Shown in pieces: positions 12,142 through 23,290 of a stretch of 64,000 nt of DNA (positions within the stretch are counted from its first letter, which is position 1; each line of letters starts with the position of its first letter). The translations under genes were made by a program, and so were the position numbers. Under the pieces are notes generated by a model. That model worked only from the letters and a program-made list of their open reading frames with translations, did no database searches and was not told where the DNA came from. The DNA comes from Lineus longissimus (lineage: Eukaryota; Nemertea; Pilidiophora; Heteronemertea; Lineidae): assembly GCF_910592395.1 (NCBI RefSeq), contig NC_088320.1, forward strand, positions 7,192,001-7,256,000, read 5' to 3'.

Positions 12142-12370
12142 ATTAAAGGGCATGAGCATATATAAGCAGGAGCAGAGGGGCTAATTTGGCCATCTTCAGG
12201 TGACCGATATACACAGTAAGGGCCCTAGGTCGTGTCAGATTCAGCACTAAATATATTCGTTCTACAAGCGTGAATAACTGCGACATACTGTGAGATATGA
12301 GAGACCCCTATTGACAACTTTGTGTGACTTTATCTTGGCTGCCTAGCTGCTGCCTATATTGTCCCTTTAA
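12142..12370 (+). repeat. Short foldback element, copy 1
   Basis: The element begins TTAAAGGGCA and ends TGTCCCTTTAA, so its ends are inverted repeats. Most of its body is repeated in inverse orientation at 13312-13513, for example in GTGTCAGATTCAGC and ACTTTGTGT. It looks like a MITE. Confidence 0.75.
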
Positions 12371-12402
12371 GAAAAGATACGGACCATCATTTTCTCACTT
12401 AC

Positions 12403-12586
12403 CTCCATTATCACATTCCGTAATCGTAATCTCACAAATGGGATCAGGCTCCTCGATCGTTTTCGCAAATATTTCCGCAAACGATTTCCCTCCGTCGTGT
12501 TTTTCTAACTCCGACCACATTTCATACTCTTTACGGGCACCACAGTCGCATAAGATATTCACCCGAAAAAGGAATTGTTTCAGCAT
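12403..12586 (-). CDS. Probable first coding exon on the minus strand (gene X)
   Basis: The ATG at 12586 opens MLKQFLFRVNILCDCGARKE. The sequence continues YEMWSELEKHDGGKSFAEIF and ends ICEITITECDNG at a strong donor (GGAG|GTAAGTGAG) in phase 1. It sits exactly between two inverted copies of a MITE. Assignment to the same gene as the exons at 11.8-5.4 kb is inferred from strand and order only, because the nearest small exon does not match its phase and an exon may be missing. Confidence 0.45.
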
Positions 12587-13311
12587 CAAAATAAACAAAA
12601 GTATCCTCCCAACGCTGCCGAAATTTCAGAAATTTGCCATCGCCAAATTTTGCATAACTTAACCATGGCTAAATTCGGGGGATTATGTATCTAGTATTGA
12701 TATTTTGTCCAAAATGATGGAGAAGATGACTTCAAATGCTTATTGATTACATTAACTTGTGTGTACATTTTCCAGTGTAAATCCATGTATGACTTAGATC
12801 AAGTTACTATGGAACATAACTATCATTCCATTTCATCCGAATTTGCCCAATTACTTGTATATAAAGTAGGGTTTCGTAAACATAATGGACAAGTGTCTCT
12901 TGCTAGGTTAGGGTGAAATTAACTATCCACATTCATCTCAACCTATGTTGACCTAAATATAAGTTTATCTTTGAACATAATCCAATGGAAAATGTACTGG
13001 TAATATGGTACTCAATTTCCCGCACTTTGAGAAAATCAATCAAACGCTTTTTACCAAACTTTTCCTTTAGAAAAGCGCTGGTGAATTCCATCAACTGTAT
13101 GCTCTATGTTGGTCTTATGTATGTACACTGGGATTAGGCGAGATTATCCTAATGCATGGATTAAATGCTGCTTAAGTATCCATCTAAGTCGAACCCATGG
13201 GGACTGCTGTCTGAACCCTTACAGAATTGCTGCATGGGATCCACATCTGAGATCAAAAGCTACTTGAGGAGCAGTGATGCAAATCCAGAGCGACAGAGGT
13301 AAATGTTCATA

Positions 13312-13513
13312 CTTTAAAGGGACTCTAGGTAGGCAAGGAAGGCAAGGTAAAGTTACACAAAGTCATCAATAGAGATCTCTCCCATCTCACAGAACGTCAA
13401 AACTGTTCACGCTTGCCCGAGGGATTTATGCAGCGCTGAATCTGACATGACCTAATGCCCTCAATATGTATATTCGTCACCCAATATAGCTCCTCTGCTC
13501 CTGCCTATAGTCC
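13312..13513 (-). repeat. Short foldback element, copy 2 (inverted)
   Basis: This is the reverse-oriented partner of 12142-12370. It starts CTTTAAAGGGAC and ends near CTATAGTCC. The two copies bracket the exon at 12403-12586. Confidence 0.75.
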
Positions 13514-13643
13514 CCATCCAACACAAAAGGTACAGTACCTCTATAACACGTGACCATTATGAATTGAATTTGAAACGGTCTGTGTATGAATGATCTTTCA
13601 ATTGGAAAGAAGGATGGGTCACCACTAAATCATCAACAGGAAA

Positions 13644-13713
13644 ATGGACCAAAGAGGAAACCCTGTCTCCAGTGAAACAACTATGACCCAGAAGGAATTA
13701 TTTGCTGATATAG
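13644..13713 (+). CDS. Probable first coding exon of a plus-strand gene
   Basis: An ATG in good context (aaaATGG) opens MDQRGNPVSSETTMTQKELF, then ADI. It reaches the strong donor ATATAG|GTAAGT after 23 codons in phase 1. It is divergent to the minus-strand exon at 12403-12586, about 1 kb away. The next compatible plus-strand exon is 16569-16673. The protein is not recognised. Confidence 0.4.
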
Positions 13714-13836
13714 GTAAGTTGAATCGTCCCTCTAATATTCTACACTATTGATATATTTTCGCTACAGAATGTGTCTCAATACCAAAAACAAGTCACAAGC
13801 TCAAATATTCTTGTTCATGAAAATATCTGAACTGAC

Positions 13837-14019
13837 CTGACACACATGTAGACTGAAGTACTTAAGGGCACGCTTCACCACTTCTGCCGATGCTAGCAAT
13901 GATCTAGTGTTTGTCCGGTAACCATGGAGATCAACTGACAGATGTATCTTGCCCAGCTTAACGTGGTTGATGGGAAAGGCTCCATCGAGCTTGATGAACC
14001 CGAACCGAATGAAGTACAT
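13837..14019 (-). CDS. Possible first coding exon, minus strand
   Basis: The ATG at 14019 opens MYFIRFGFIKLDGAF. The frame continues HVKLGKIHLSVDLHGYRTNT and ends FSLHVCQ at the donor CAG|GTCAGT, 61 codons, phase 0. Composition is protein-like, but no next exon is established and an in-frame TAG lies just upstream. It could be an internal exon using that TAG as its acceptor. Confidence 0.35.
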
Positions 14020-15290
14020 GGTGATGTACTATTGCCCTTCTGGTAGTACTGATGCGAGTCTAGCAAACATCAATTATACAATCAAAGATATGTGTTGTTT
14101 TTATTTTTGATACCACTAATGCCTACTTTATTGAAGAACAATTGTGGTAGCAGATATAAAAGATTCCTCTCCGACAGTGAGGATCACAAGTCTTAGTTTC
14201 AAAAATTATTTATATTATCAAGCTTAGATTCAGATATCAATCTATGCATGATTTTTTAAGTTTTGTTATCTGGTGGGTGCCAACCTGAGGAAAACCAAAA
14301 ATGAAATTTCCTGAGGCGGACAGTAACACACCTGCTCGATTGGATCGGACCAAAGAATCCACCACCAGACGTACAGTGATAGACCAATGGCTCCTGTAAG
14401 TCATCCTGGGTGTCATGGTGTAGAATACGAAGCAGTAGTCAGGCTACTTTTATTCATTTTAGTCCTGAATGCAAAACTATTATGACTATAACTACTGAGA
14501 CTCGAACACACTACAAAACCCAATATGTAAATCTTCAAATTATATGCTTTCTTATGGGATTGGGTAAAAGATTTCAAACAAACCCCACAAAAGTAGAAAA
14601 GCTGTTAAACATGCCTGCATGAATGATAGCCATGGTAGACCAAATCTGCTGCATTATTCATCAAGGAAACAAATGAAATTGTGCAATGTCTGAAAAAGTC
14701 ATGATTAATGGTAAGCGTACTTAATGGTACAAATGGGACCCATTCATAGAGTCTGTTGAAATATGAAGAGCTGAAATGATGTTACAATCTTGATGGTACA
14801 TTGGTTGAGATGCAACCAATTGTGAAATATGCATGTAAGCATTTTACATATAAGCAACGCTGAAAATGATAACTATGAAATAATTTGTCATGTCGTAATT
14901 GAATCAAAAGCTGAAAAGTAAAACCATCCTGATATCGAAGGCAGTTAAGGACTTAGAAACCCTGTATTAAATATTCAAAACCAAAAACCGAAGCCCAGAG
15001 GAGATAAGAACCGTTTTCAGAGGAGCTAGTAAAAGTATCGAAAGGACCAACACCTGACCGTATAAGGACTTGGAAAAGAGAAATGCAGTATGAAGTGCCA
15101 AAATAGTCAAACGCCACCAAAACTCTGCACCCAAAGTTGGGACCTGAGAGGACAAGAGGAACCAGAAGAGAAAGAATGACCATACCCAACCTGCCATCAA
15201 GATGGGTATGAATTTGCTCGTAAATGTAAAGAATAGAAAGCTTAGAAGATTATCAGAGTCAAAACCAACGGCCACTAGATATTAAGGGCA
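14020..15290. other. Region without a supported gene
   Basis: It is AT-rich, with short frames only. A 102-codon hydrophobic minus frame at 14967-15275 is noted among the rejected items. Confidence 0.3.
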
Positions 15291-15525
15291 TTAAATAAGA
15301 GTTTTTCTGACCCCGAAGTCTGAGTCATCACCTGAAAAGGATCCGTAGCCGAAGAAAAACCTTTCAAACCAGTTAAAGTCATCCGGCGGTCCATTAAGGA
15401 GATTTGTTTCGTCATCGTGGTCTAACCCCATGCCTCGGAAAGTCGAAACGTACTTGTCTGGGCGGTTCGGGTAGGAGCTACCCTTGCCTCCCTTCCAGTA
15501 CCCATACAGGTAGATCATCGTGACC
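15291..15525 (-). CDS. Coding exon, unrecognised protein C-terminus
   Basis: After the acceptor cttgttctag the frame reads VTMIYLYGYWKGGKG, then PNRPDKYVSTFRGMGLDHDD, then PPDDFNWFERFFFGYGSFSG. It reaches TAA at 15291 (DSDFGVRKTLI). Codon use is GC-richer than the flanks, which supports coding. A donor inside the exon (TTTTCAG|GTGATG) could shorten it. Aromatic- and glycine-rich; no family recognised. Confidence 0.45.
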
Positions 15526-16568
15526 TAGAACAAGAGTTTCACTCGATATAACTGGTGTGAAATGGGAAGCACAATGAATATTCCAGAGAACAGTACCGCA
15601 TTTACAAAATACTTGTGACCTGAAGAAATGTTCTGTTTGTTGGACAAAGAAATGCCTCCAAAAACCGAACTGTCCGGAATTCAGCTTTACAGGCATATTC
15701 CATCCAGCTACTATTTCATCTGATTTGAGAGCTCCACAGTAGTTTACCAGCTGACAGTAATTCAAACTGCACTTGAAGATCCCATCCCACAGGTTTTGAC
15801 AACTGGAGTCTCATGTTTGACACAAAACACACTTAACAAGCTGCAGTGAATTTCTATTTCTTAATCCACAAGGCTTGCAGAAAATAATCTGCTGTTAGTG
15901 GCTTATATGTTGCGGTAGGCATAGACTTACCGATATAGGAGATATAACAAATTCTACGAAGAATATTCCAAATTTAAATCATTTACTTCTTCTTTGAAAG
16001 TGGTGGCTTTCAAGCTCTGTAACCAACTGAACTTATCCGCTATAAAGGCCTATAATAACACATCAGACACCCTGTTGACTTCATGTTATTGTAACATTAC
16101 CCACACAAGCTGTGTTATTTGTATTGTTTACAACGCATTTGATCAATCTACAAGATGAATGCATAGATTGTTGCTGAAAATAGCAAAATCGGCTAAACCA
16201 ACAGGTGTGACATGATGGATGGTAACCTTTTTTCGTGTTTTATTCAACAAAGTACGAAGATAAACAACGTTGTCACAGCTGGTGACTGGCAGACCAATTA
16301 GACCAACCAAATTCAGGCAAAAGATGACTTGATTTGGTATCTTGAATGGATGACGAGTTTTGCTGGGAATAACTTTGATACGTTCTATTCTATGATAATA
16401 GCAGAGCTAGATCTGACATTTTTTTACAAGAAATCATGAAGACAAAGCACAAGCAAGAGATGGTGCTCATATCAATCACCTAGAACAGCTCAATGTAGTG
16501 GCAACAACTCGCTCTTCTGATCGGAACCATTTCTGCACCATTGATAGCAACTCTTTTATGCTACAAAG

Positions 16569-16673
16569 TTGAGGAACCCAGTACCTTCCAGTCTCTTCCC
16601 AGGCAAAAACAAGGGGGGAAACACCAGCCTGTCCAGAGATCCCGTCATAAAAATCACCTCATCGCTGTACCAA
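16569..16673 (+). CDS. Possible internal exon, plus strand
   Basis: A phase 1-1 exon of 105 nt runs between tatgctacaaag and CCAA|GTAAGC. It encodes VEEPSTFQSLPRQKQGGKHQ, then a basic tail ending HLIAVP. It joins in frame to 13644-13713 (ELFADI-VEEPS). The acceptor is weak. Confidence 0.3.
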
Positions 16674-16949
16674 GTAAGCAAATGAATGGTGGGTGTTTGG
16701 CCTATCCTGCCCATTCCTCCATTTCCTAATGGTAAGTAAGACAAGGCAAGTAATCGTCTTCAACAAAGTCTGAAGGTCATTCGCTCCCAATTACCCCCTG
16801 GCTCTGTACGAGACTGACGACCTGATGGAAAAGCCATCGATTCAGAGTCGAGACAATGTGAATTGGAGAGTACACGCTGATGTAGTGGGGCGGATGACAA
16901 GGACAGAATATGGCAAAAACCTGTTCACAGGGGAAAGGATAAACAGATC

Positions 16950-17285
16950 GGGGCCCGGTTGTTCCTAAATTCTCTAAGGTTGATCAAAACAAGTCTTGTG
17001 ACCAATGCTGACACCAACATGGCGATAAGTCAAATGAGCTTAACGGAAGGAGAAAAACACCGGGCCGAATTTACAAAGGGTGTTTAGCTTAAAACAGCGT
17101 TTAATGTCTGAATAGACAGAGTCAGAACCTTGCAGGGTTTCTTCATGAAAACCGCATTAGGCCCTGAAACTGATTATGTAGAATTTACACGCGTCTATCT
17201 CTCAAACACCTTTCGTAAATTCGGCCCTATGACAAGTTAATGCAAGCGGGATGGCACAACTTGTCTTGAACAGCCAGGCCCAGGA
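16950..17285. repeat. Nested pair of short inverted-repeat elements
   Basis: Outer ends GGGCCCGGTTGTTC (about 16951) and its near reverse complement GAACAGCCAGGCCC (about 17270) match at 12 of 14 bases. Inside, GGGCCGAATTTACAAAGGGT (17062) and the inverse at 17208-17231 form a second terminal repeat of about 24 bp with two mismatches. This looks like one MITE inserted in another, directly beside the left end of the 4.1-kb element. Confidence 0.65.
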
Positions 17286-17303
17286 AAGATGTATCCTACG
17301 ACT

Positions 17304-17328
17304 GTGACCCTCCAGTACAAAACCGTAC
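17304..17328 (+). repeat. Left terminal inverted repeat
   Basis: It begins GTGACCCTCCAGTACAAAAC and ends CCGTAC. It pairs with 21388-21412, matching at 24 of 25 bases. Confidence 0.85.
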
Positions 17329-17833
17329 GGAAGTCGCGCGGCCCCATTGTGAGCTATAGCCCTTTAATGCATTGTGTATGAAAAATTATTGATTTTCGGG
17401 TTCATGCATCACACGCCAGAAAAATGAATAAAGGACACTTGCAGATGGGAAAAATTGTAAAATTCCTATCTTAAATACATAAAAAGACCTTTTTATGTGA
17501 GGGTGCATGAAAAAAACAATGAGAAAATCTCTAAGAAACCCTGTAAAATCTTCGAAAAGAACTCCTCTTCATCGCTGGTCGACTGGGATTTCCCGGCTAT
17601 ATTTAGTATCAGTGGAAAGCTTGGAATCTCCTCTCGGGGAGTGTCCCGATGCCAATGAAGGTTGATACGTCGTTCACGATATAAACCAATGAAAACCATC
17701 AAAACAAGCACCCCATGGCTGTAAACAAAAACGTGATTGTTGCCAACCAGACGCTGAAAGACGATCGCTGATTGGTCAAAATCACGCCGCGCATGCGCTG
17801 TTTACATATCGAGCCTTATTTCCGTTCTAAGCC

Positions 17834-20800
17834 ATGGAGTCTGAAATAGCCACTTTGCTCAATTTAAACGCCAATGATCGCGATAATCTATCGAATTTAG
17901 TCGGGGAATTCTTTGGAGAGTCTTGGATAGATGACCAAGAAGACGTACAAAGCGATTTGGATGATGGAGAGGAGTCAGATGAGGATGAATTTGACCAGAC
18001 TTCTGGGACCTTCGATTCGGTCATGAATAGCCAAGCTGCTGCAGAGTACAAAGAGTGCAATGCTGGCGATTTTGGCCAGGCTGAGTGGGAAAAGTCATCT
18101 AAGTTCAGGTGAGACGATTTTCAGGATGTCTTTCATTGTTTTCAGTATGTTTATATGCCCCCCAAATTGATAGTTTCTTCAAAATTTAGGCACAAAATAT
18201 GTAAACATTGACATGGTCATTGTGTAAACAAACAACAGAGTGTTGGGGTCCAGCATGCACAGAGGGACCTACACCATGTACAATAGGCCTATGTATGTCA
18301 GCCTATCTCAATCTGTGGTTGCCTAGACCTAATCAATCAATCTTCCATTCATTTTCAGTTGTACTTGCAAGTATAATGATGGCCAGCCTTGTCATCAACG
18401 GTTCACAGCCCAAGATAAGGCGCATAGGAGAATGGCCATGATGCAGCTGACACCAAGTGAGTATAAGCAAAGAAACAAAGAAATCTTGATGGTGAATTGA
18501 TGCCAAGTTTATTTAAGACTCAGAGAGTTGAATACATAGTTAGGTCTACATGTAATTACAATGGATGTTATGTGAAAACGGTATAAAAATATCAATGATT
18601 CTTGTGTTGACGCTAATCATTCTGTTTCTTTTCAGGGGAGCAAATGCTCGTTCTTTTAGGGAAGCTATCGTGTGGAATAAACTCCTCGGAGATGACTGCT
18701 AAAAGCAGGAGAAAGGAGCAGACTCCACGGAAGTTGAATCAGAAGACAACCTTCTGGCTTGAGGGACAGCAGATTTGTCGAGATACATTCATGTTTTTGC
18801 ATGTGTAAGTATAACGCCATGTAGCAGATTCCTTGTTAAAATGTTATTGTCACTTACTGCAAGAAGTATCTATTCACACAAGGTTTGAGGAGCCCTTTGG
18901 TATGTTTGGCAATACATTAATGCATTTGAAGTTACATGTCGTTGAAGTAACCAAGGCGTTGTATATTTTTCAGGATTGGAAGCCCTAAACGTCTGACTGA
19001 TCTTCTCCACCATTACACCGAAAATGGACTTGAGCCCAAGGAAAAGAAATCAGGAGGGAGGAAGTCGAACACCAAGTCATTTACCTTTGATGACACGCAG
19101 AGGGCTGTGCGCTTCCTGACTAATTATTCTGAGGAGAATGCCCTTGTTCTCCCTGGTCGGGTCCCTGGGTTTAAGAGGGAAGACATACAGTTGTTGCCTT
19201 CATCCCATACAAAGATTTCAGTGTACAACTGCTACAAGGAATCTTTAAAAGATACAGGTATGTACTAAAAGGACTGGAAAAAATTTGATATAATGAACTA
19301 TTGCTCTCTGGCCTTGTAACTTATGATGTTCCTTTATTTTTTTTCAGGTCAGAACTATTGCTCTCTTTCTTTGTAACTTATGATGTTCCTTTATTTTCAG
19401 GTCATCGACTCATGGGCAACAGCACGTTTATGGACATTTGGAAACAACTCTGTCCATTCATTGTTAGCGCCAAGCCGATGTCAGATTTGTGTTGGACCTG
19501 CCAAAACAACAACACTTTGATCTATCGGAGTGCCAACCTGACTGATGAGGCGAAGAACGAACGGATCAAAAGCCAGGAAGAACACCTCTTTCTGGTTCAG
19601 CGCGAAAGATCGTTGTACAACTCCCTTACAAAAGAGGCCAAGAACGTTTGCAAGGCGAATGACATTGTTGACTTGGGACCCAATCCACCATGCAGCAGGG
19701 AAACATCGATGCACTACTCCTTTGATTTTGCCCAGCAGGTTCATCTGCCGAGTAACCCCATGCAGCCTGGTCCCATTTACTTCCTCGTTCCACGCAAAGT
19801 TGGAATATTTGGGATCTGCTGTGAGGGGCTTCCTCGACAGGTGAACTTCCTGATTGATGAGGCCCACCTGATCAGCAAAGGTTCAAATGCTGTCATATCC
19901 TACTTGGATTATTTCTTCAATAACTATGGCCTTGGAGAGACTGATGTTGACCTCCACTGTGACAATTGCTCGGGACAAAATAAAAACCGATATGTTTTGT
20001 GGTACTGTGCATGGCGAGTTGCCAAGGGCCTTCACAGATCGATTTCGCTGCACTTCCTCATTGCGGGGCACACAAAGTTCGCCCCAGACTGGTGCTTCGG
20101 GCTCGTGAAAAGGGCATTCAAGCGCACTGTGGTACCGTCTCTCAGCGTATTGGAGGATGTAGTCAACACGTGCTCTACTCCCAACGTTGCGAAGGTGATC
20201 GGCCGAGAAGATGGGACAAGAGAAGTTCCGGTTTGTAACTGGCAGGACTTCTCTACTGGTTCATGCAAGCCTGTGCCTGGAATCAAAAAGTATCAACACT
20301 TTAGGTTAGTTCATAAAAAAATATAATCAGAATCAATCTGTTTTCAATGACTTATCAACAGTGTATAAAATAATCAGAATCAATCTGTTTTTCAATGCTT
20401 GTAGTGATAAAAACTTACCAATAAGAGCTACAGTATTCTTGTACGCATGTGTGTGTTTTCAGTATAAAGTACTTTCAATGATGAGTCAACTCAAAATGAT
20501 TCCTATCTGTTTCAGGTTCGATTCACAGCATCCAGGGGTGGTATTTGTGAAGGCGAATTCAGAGGGTGAAGAGGCCCCATTCCTAGTTCTCCTTCCTCAG
20601 GCTGTCTTTCCAGATGGTCATGCAAAGGTTATTGAGCCACCGGGACTGCCACTCGCACGACGCCAATACCTCTACAAGTCGATTCGTCAATTTGTAGATG
20701 ACCCTTACAAGGATGTTGTGTGTCCAAGACCAGAAGCTCTGCCTGCTGATGACTCGGACAATGAACAGCAGGTTCCAAACGAAATTCCAGTGGAAAATGG

Positions 20801-20918
20801 ACATCTTGCTAGACAGGACAACACTAGAGGGAAAAGGGGACGCGGAGGTGGGCGTGGCGCAGGGCGTGGTCGTGGCCGTGGCAGGGGTGCAGTAGATCGT
20901 AGCCGCAGCCCCCACTAA
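17834..20918 (+). CDS. DUF7869-like protein with DDE/RNase H-like motifs, 710 aa, six exons
   Basis: Exons: 17834-18108, 18359-18456, 18636-18804, 18974-19257, 19401-20304 and 20516-20918. Intron phases are 2, 1, 2, 1, 2 and every junction has GT-AG and keeps frame. The start is in strong context (aagccATGG). The N-terminus is acidic. A Cys/His cluster (CTCKYNDGQPCHQ, about 93-105) and a second pair, LCWTCQ (306/309), follow. The core has HYSFDFAQQVHLP (Asp384), FLIDEAH (Asp428), LHCDNCSGQNKN (Asp463) and FLIAGHTKFAPDWCFGLVKR (Asp505). This order matches the invertebrate family I know as DUF7869 (DNCxGQN, then a GHT...D..FG motif), which I infer to be a DDE-like nuclease fold. The C-terminus is an RGRG box ending SRSPH. 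There are no internal stops, so the gene looks functional. Confidence 0.8.
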
Positions 20919-21387
20919 CATTCTAAACTCTATTGCAATGTACAGACTATAAAAACAGTGATATTGTTTGATTTCTGATAAGTGATAGGACAGTGGATGA
21001 AGGGAACTGCTGCAGTGTATCTGCCGGGTGATCTGACAAAAAAATGAAATTTTGTAAAAAAAGAAACTGATGTTTGATAATGTTCCTGATGGAATTTTCA
21101 CTTGAAATTTCATGAATATATTGGTCTATCTATGAGTAATACATGGTGTGAATTTCATTTCATTCGCTCGAAAATGGATGTATGTTGCTAAGGAGTTTAT
21201 ATTGATCGTCTTTAAGACCATTTTTGTCAAAAGTTGCATTTCCCCGAATTACTAAAATTCAAAACTTAAAACTCCCATATCTCTGCCAATTTTTGTCCGA
21301 TTCTTAGAATTCAGGTACCAATGAAAAGAGGTTTTTATACTCTTTCATTTGACACCATTATCTCCATTTCTTTAATTTGACCCAAGT

Positions 21388-21412
21388 GTACTGTTTTGTA
21401 CTGGAGGGTCAC
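21388..21412 (-). repeat. Right terminal inverted repeat
   Basis: The reverse complement begins GTGACCCTCCAGTACAAAAC and ends AGTAC. The single mismatch to the left copy is at position 21 of 25. Confidence 0.85.
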
Positions 21413-21678
21413 CAACATGACCAATGCTGTCATCCCCAGATTTCCTCCAGTGGCTTTATCAGTGCATTCTTAAGTGTGTCCTTGTAGAGAGGTACTGTCC
21501 ACTTTCAGATAGTGCATTATGCTATTCTTGACTCTAACTACAGCGGACCAGTAACTCACAAACAATTTATGATAGAAACTGATATTGCACCCATACATAA
21601 TTGCAACTTATTAAGCTAATGAAGAAAGCATTAGATCGTTAAATTAGGAACTGAAATAAGGTCACACAATCAATACTT

Positions 21679-21945
21679 ATGATTTGGCTTTTTGCTACTG
21701 TTCATTTGTTTGCGCAGCCAAGGCTTTTTAGTGTTGTAGGCAGATATTCTTCATATAGAAATGTGATTTGCCTTTTTGCCATTGTTCATTTGTTTGCGCA
21801 GCCAAGCCTTTTTTGTATTGTAGGCAGATACTCTTCAGATAGAAATGTGATTTGGCTTTTTTTCTATTGTTCACTTGTTTGGGCAGCCAAGCCTTTTTTT
21901 GTGTTGAAGGCAGAGATATTCTTCATAAAGAAATGTGAAAGCAGA
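21679..21945 (+). repeat. Three tandem copies of an 84-88-bp unit
   Basis: Three diverged head-to-tail units each contain a variant of tgatttggcttttt, ttgtttgcgcagccaagcc and agatagaaatg. They lie just outside the right end of the TIR element. Confidence 0.9.
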
Positions 21946-22765
21946 GACTTAAAAACGTTGATTTCGAAAACTCTCTACATGCTCATTATTACATAAAGTC
22001 TTAAAGGGAGACTAGAGGTGGGAGGCTAGTGGTGGTATTCGGGGTTAGGCTGTATTTCTTTCATGCCTTATAATTACGAAGAACGAGGGGTCAAGGTAAC
22101 ATGCTTTCACAATTTTAGATCGGGACTTATCCCCTCTTGATCAATATTGTTACAAGGGTCAGTCTTGCCTCCCAGTGCAGCCCTCAAAAGAGTAGAAAGA
22201 GTGCCTATTTGCCTGAGTAGGCCTAATATGCACAAGGAGAAACAAAAAACGAATAGAGGAACACGTGGAATCTATGAGAAATGCCCGCCACAAGGTCATG
22301 GTAAATAGTTTTCCGTCGTATTCATGGTTATGAATTTGCTTATTGTTATAAAAACTGTGTTACAGAATTAGCACTTACTACTAATTACTGTACAATTACA
22401 TAAATAGAAAACTACTTACCTATGTTTCCCATAATTGTACACAACGCAATCAACAAATTTACGATTATTACCCAGAATTCAAATTTTTCGACATGACTTT
22501 GCGTTGACGATATCTTTGCCAAAGTTTCGTGAGATCGATATTCCGGGATTAGACTTAAAGCTGAATTCAGACGGGACCATAAACATCTATCGTTTATTTT
22601 ATTTGCATCAACATTCCAACCATATCCTTTTATAGTTGAAATCAATAAAATTGGCATTTTGACAGACGGATTTTTAAATAATTATTCAGAATGAATTATA
22701 GTCTGAAATAATTTTTTTTTGGGGGGGGGTTGGGTCAGGAAGGGCCAACACTTTTTTTGCAATAG

Positions 22766-23025
22766 TGAGTTTTAAAGAAAAAGATAGAAGAAGTGAACCA
22801 CTTTTCGAATGTAGAACCTCAGCAAAGGTATATGTAACGGAGTGTTCTTCAAGAATTAGAATAACTATTGGCCGAATTTGTACCAAATTTCACCTATGTA
22901 GAAAAGGTCAGTGGATAACACAAGAAGAGAAGTCACATTACATTTACACATTTCTTGAGAAGGGAGTCTACATGAAGAAGAACTGTTATCATGAATCGGA
23001 GCCAAGCTTTATCTTGAGCATACAA
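22766..23025 (+). CDS. Internal coding exon of an unrecognised plus-strand gene
   Basis: It lies between the acceptor ctttttttgcaatag (phase 1) and the strong donor ATACAA|GTAAGTAT (phase 0). The 86-codon frame reads SFKEKDRRSEPLFECRTSAK, VYVTECSSRIRITIGRIC and EKGVYMKKNCYHESEPSFIL. Five cysteines and alternating beta-type hydrophobics suggest an extracellular or small beta domain; no family recognised. It may belong with 13644-13713 and 16569-16673, which would make the 4.1-kb element an intron insertion, but that link is not proven. Confidence 0.5.
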
Positions 23026-23227
23026 GTAAGTATCTACTGGCCTATCGCAGTCAATTATACCAATTAAAACGCTAATGGTGATATCGATCTGTACTGGGAT
23101 GAGTGTACGCACAAACGTAGACCTGTGCATCCTAAACCTGAGGCCTTTACCAAACTCAACGTAAACAATCTAAAGGATCCGATTCCTTTCAATATGTCAG
23201 AAAGATAGAAAAGGCTTTGCTTACCAG

Positions 23228-23290
23228 CGGAGAACCATATCCATTCCAAATCTTTCGACTGGGATTGAGGTTGCTGAAACACCGCCATGA
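23228..23290 (+). CDS. Possible terminal exon following 22766-23025
   Basis: After the acceptor ctttgcttaccag a phase-0 frame reads RRTISIPNLSTGIEVAETPP and stops at TGA. It fits the phase-0 end of 22766-23025. The complementary strand also gives a plausible first exon (ATG at 23288, MAVFQQPQSQSKDLEWIWFS, donor GCTG|GTAAGC at 23225), so the strand is uncertain. Confidence 0.3.
   Translation, partial: RRTISIPNLSTGIEVAETPP

Larger units (their letters stand above)
17304..21412 (+). mobile_element. 4.1-kb TIR-bounded element carrying a DUF7869-like gene
   Basis: The ends are 25-bp inverted repeats differing at one position (17304-17328 and 21388-21412; both contain GTGACCCTCCAGTACAAAAC). Between them lies a single intact plus-strand gene of six exons (17834-20918). 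I find no convincing target-site duplication. Either it has decayed, the true ends lie a few bases away, or the inverted repeats have another origin. The single intact gene, near-identical ends and isolation from neighbouring exon series all fit a DNA transposon of recent activity. That is inference. Confidence 0.6.

Noticed and set aside
14967-15275. 102-codon hydrophobic minus frame resembling a membrane protein
   Set aside because: It has no convincing acceptor or ATG context and overlaps another long frame. T-rich DNA read in this frame is hydrophobic by composition.
19481-20286. Several antisense or shifted frames of 60-130 codons
   Set aside because: They are shadows of exon 5 of the DUF7869-like gene, whose own frame is supported by motifs and splice phases.
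17295-21420. Target-site duplication around the TIR element
   Set aside because: The flanks (cctacgact and caacatgac) do not match as direct repeats for any TIR start I tried.
22418-22634. Minus exon ending in a TM1-like FWVIIVNLLIALCTIMGNI with a strong donor, and TATAAAAGG at 22627
   Set aside because: The plus strand over the same bases is equally protein-like (ISLPKFREIDIPGLDLKLNS). The TATA reading leaves no in-frame ATG for the hydrophobic segment, so the strand cannot be decided and I do not call a receptor.
22711-22733. T/G homopolymer runs here and at 55002-55030
   Set aside because: Simple low-complexity tracts with no associated structure.
23225-23288. Minus first exon MAVFQQPQSQSKDLEW with donor GTAAGC
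   Set aside because: It competes with the plus-strand terminal exon at 23228-23290, which fits the phase of its neighbour. Kept only as an alternative.
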